Source: Stictocephala bisonia (taxonomy: Eukaryota > Arthropoda > Insecta > Hemiptera > Membracidae). Taken from it: a stretch of 64,000 nucleotides of DNA. The position numbers and the translations under genes are program-made. Of this stretch, positions 62,342 through 64,000 are shown piece after piece; within the stretch, counting starts at the first letter, position 1; the number at the start of each line of letters is the position of its first letter. The stretch lies in assembly GCA_035578905.1 (NCBI GenBank), contig JAQJVL010000113.1, positions 1 through 64,000 of the forward strand. Reading direction: 5' to 3'. The notes beneath the pieces were generated by a model that did not search any database, was not told where the DNA came from, and worked only from the letters and a program-made list of their open reading frames with translations.

Positions 62342-62678
62342 TACATTATTGCTGTAATAAAAGTTTACTGGTACTGTACGTGGTGGGATGAACCCAAGGC
62401 TAGTATACATGCCTGTATGAACCTCCCTCGTAGAGAGTATACACTGTTGAATCAATTCCGAACTGGCGTTGGCAGATGGTGTTCTGGAAGTATAAATAGG
62501 AATTGACACTATTTATACTTCTCCCCGCAGTTCATGTTATTGCGGGGAGTCCATCCAAACAATGAATCACATAGTTACAGAGTGCCCCCTGCGCTCTTTT
62601 ACGAAAGGATTAGCCAGCATAAACAGAATCAGTGAGGCAGATCTTAAATGGTTCGATAGATTGGACTTAGCTTTGTGA
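62342..62678 (+). pseudogene. LINE ORF2 C-terminal remnant
   Basis: This is the end of a non-LTR retrotransposon reverse-transcriptase polyprotein, after the RT domain. The first part, in frame from 62384, reads WDEPKASIHAC, LPRREYTLL and NQFRTGVGRW. After a frame change it resumes as QTMNHIVTECPLRS and ends KWFDRLDLAL before TGA at 62676-62678. The LPRREWTLLNRFRTGHG / CxC...QTMxHIVxxCPLR / WLxxLDL pattern is typical of Jockey-like insect LINEs; the clade is my inference. The two halves are in different frames. The break, where the first CxC of the zinc knuckle should be, is occupied by two perfect hairpins (62487-62521 and 62521-62549). It is 5'-truncated, as usual for LINEs, and inactive. 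Confidence 0.82.
62487..62549. repeat. Two adjacent perfect hairpins in the LINE remnant
   Basis: GAAGTATAAATAG (62487-62499) pairs with 62509-62521 across a 9-base loop. CTCCCCGCA (62521-62529) pairs with 62541-62549 across an 11-base loop. They share base 62521 and coincide with the frame break of the ORF. Confidence 0.9.
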
Positions 62679-64000
62679 CAGGAGATCACTTTACATTTTT
62701 ATTTAATTAATGATATCATGACTTTTGGATCTTTATCCAAATTATACATCGCCGTTTTTTTTAAATTAACAAATGGTAGCTGATAACAATGTATACTCGT
62801 AACTAAATTTGATTTTGGTAAACAAAAGAAACAGAGGAAACATTAAAATATTAATATTTAGTTTTAAATATATTATTACTGTTACATTACTAGTAGATAA
62901 CACTCTTTAAACCTAACATTTATGACACTTTAATATCGACATTGTGTCAAGAGAAATAACATACTGTCCATAACATTTATATTTTAAGATAGAGAATCAT
63001 GTGTTTGATTTCAGTTATAAAATATCTAGCTGTATTTTATTATATTATATTTAAATAGAACACCGCATTTTAATAATTAACTCCCATATTCGTTACAATA
63101 ATCATGTCTTGCTTATTTCTTCTGGAAGCAGTAATATTACAACATCAAATGTTAAAATACGCACTATCTAATTAGTTACAGATGATTAAATTTTAAACCA
63201 ACAAAGATTATGGTTTACATAACCTATAAACTGTCAACTTACAAAACACAAGTTAGTCCCATTTTTACGCAATGTACGTTAGGTTTTAATACTAACAATA
63301 AAATCAGAATAACGTATTAATTTTCTAAACAGTAATACAATACATTGCAGCCTGTGCAATATTGAAAGGTATGTTTACATTACTAAATTGCCACAAATAA
63401 TTTGGATTGTTTATGAACTAATATAATAGTGGGTTATTAGCCTCCTACGCCTATGAATGTAAATATGTATTTTTATATTATTTGCCAATTTTATATATGT
63501 TTGAAATAAATCTCACAAAATTTAAAGCAGGTATCATGTGTTTATGATTTTTTTTTTATTTAAGTTTGAGAAATATATTCATTAAAACTATTATTTGAGT
63601 AATCTGATATAAGTAATAAGTTATTAAAGAGAATTAACGCTATGTAGGCCTACGTAGTTTGATATCGGACACACGAAATGTTAAAATTGTGATCCATATC
63701 GTATTTAAAATATGATTTTTTTAAAGTGCCATCATGATTGTGTTGAACAAATTGCATGAATATCCTAAATAGACTAAATAAGTTAACCTGTTTAATTTTA
63801 AACTGATGTTACCTGCTGTGAAATTATACGACAAAATCATAATTCAACATTAAAAGAACATGTACTAACACTTTAGTTATGTACTTTCAACATTACTTGA
63901 TAAAGCAATTTAATTATTCTCTACAAGAAATGTAATTTATGTTCCGCCTTACAGCATGAATTAGAATTTATTGTACCTCCTTACATTTTATGTTTTTAAC
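62679..64000. other. AT-rich sequence, nothing recognised
   Basis: The first part may be the LINE 3' untranslated region. No other feature was recognised to the window end. Confidence 0.45.

Overview
This window looks like gene-poor, strongly AT-rich eukaryotic chromosomal DNA, most likely from an insect. The supports are a 260-base block of the arthropod telomere-type pentamer (TTAGG/CCTAA), a decayed non-LTR retrotransposon C-terminus, several short non-autonomous Helitron-like elements with intact A|T insertion sites, tRNA- and 5S-derived SINE-like sequences, and many minisatellites. I see no host gene I can support: no convincing multi-exon coding region, no intact tRNA or rRNA gene, no bacterial-type operon. 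Most open frames are by-products of tandem repeats whose unit lacks stops, or lie inside transposon debris. The species is not determinable by eye.

Layout. 0-9 kb: AT-rich background with 32-bp, 41-bp and 44-bp tandem arrays, a pair of direct dispersed repeats (3.46-4.05 and 6.28-6.77 kb) and one MITE (4.73-5.13 kb). 9.3-15 kb: an interstitial CCTAA tract, a foldback element, a tRNA-derived SINE unit, a pure (GA)88 tract and several inverted or dispersed repeat pairs. 15.1-21.5 kb and 34.1-37.5 kb are two same-orientation copies of one long segment (A and B). They differ by a Helitron present in A with an empty site in B, a SINE-like insert in B, and a tandem array of 2 units in A and 5 in B. 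A third small fragment (C) lies at 26.4 kb. 23-31 kb and 38.9-40.7 kb hold Helitrons on both strands. 31-34 kb holds a 51-bp array, a (CT)n tract and a hairpin. 45-50 kb holds a full-length MITE with 17-bp perfect inner inverted repeats, 93-bp and 43-bp arrays and a 5S-like element.

51.15-57.32 kb is dominated by one array of a 129-bp unit, 47 periods long. Once two palindromic insertions (45 and 53 bp) are removed its length is exactly 47 x 129. Next to it lies a 147-bp array (58.85-60.30 kb), then a 0.76-kb foldback element and a LINE ORF2 remnant broken at a pair of perfect hairpins.

The genes do not work together in any pathway sense. The biology here is genome dynamics: amplification of short units, Helitron and MITE insertion, segmental duplication, and repeated gain of perfect palindromes at sites where a related copy lacks them. 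Tandem repeats alone cover roughly 19% of the window by summing the coordinates below. All alignments were made by eye; boundaries of old repeats are accurate to perhaps 10-30 bases.
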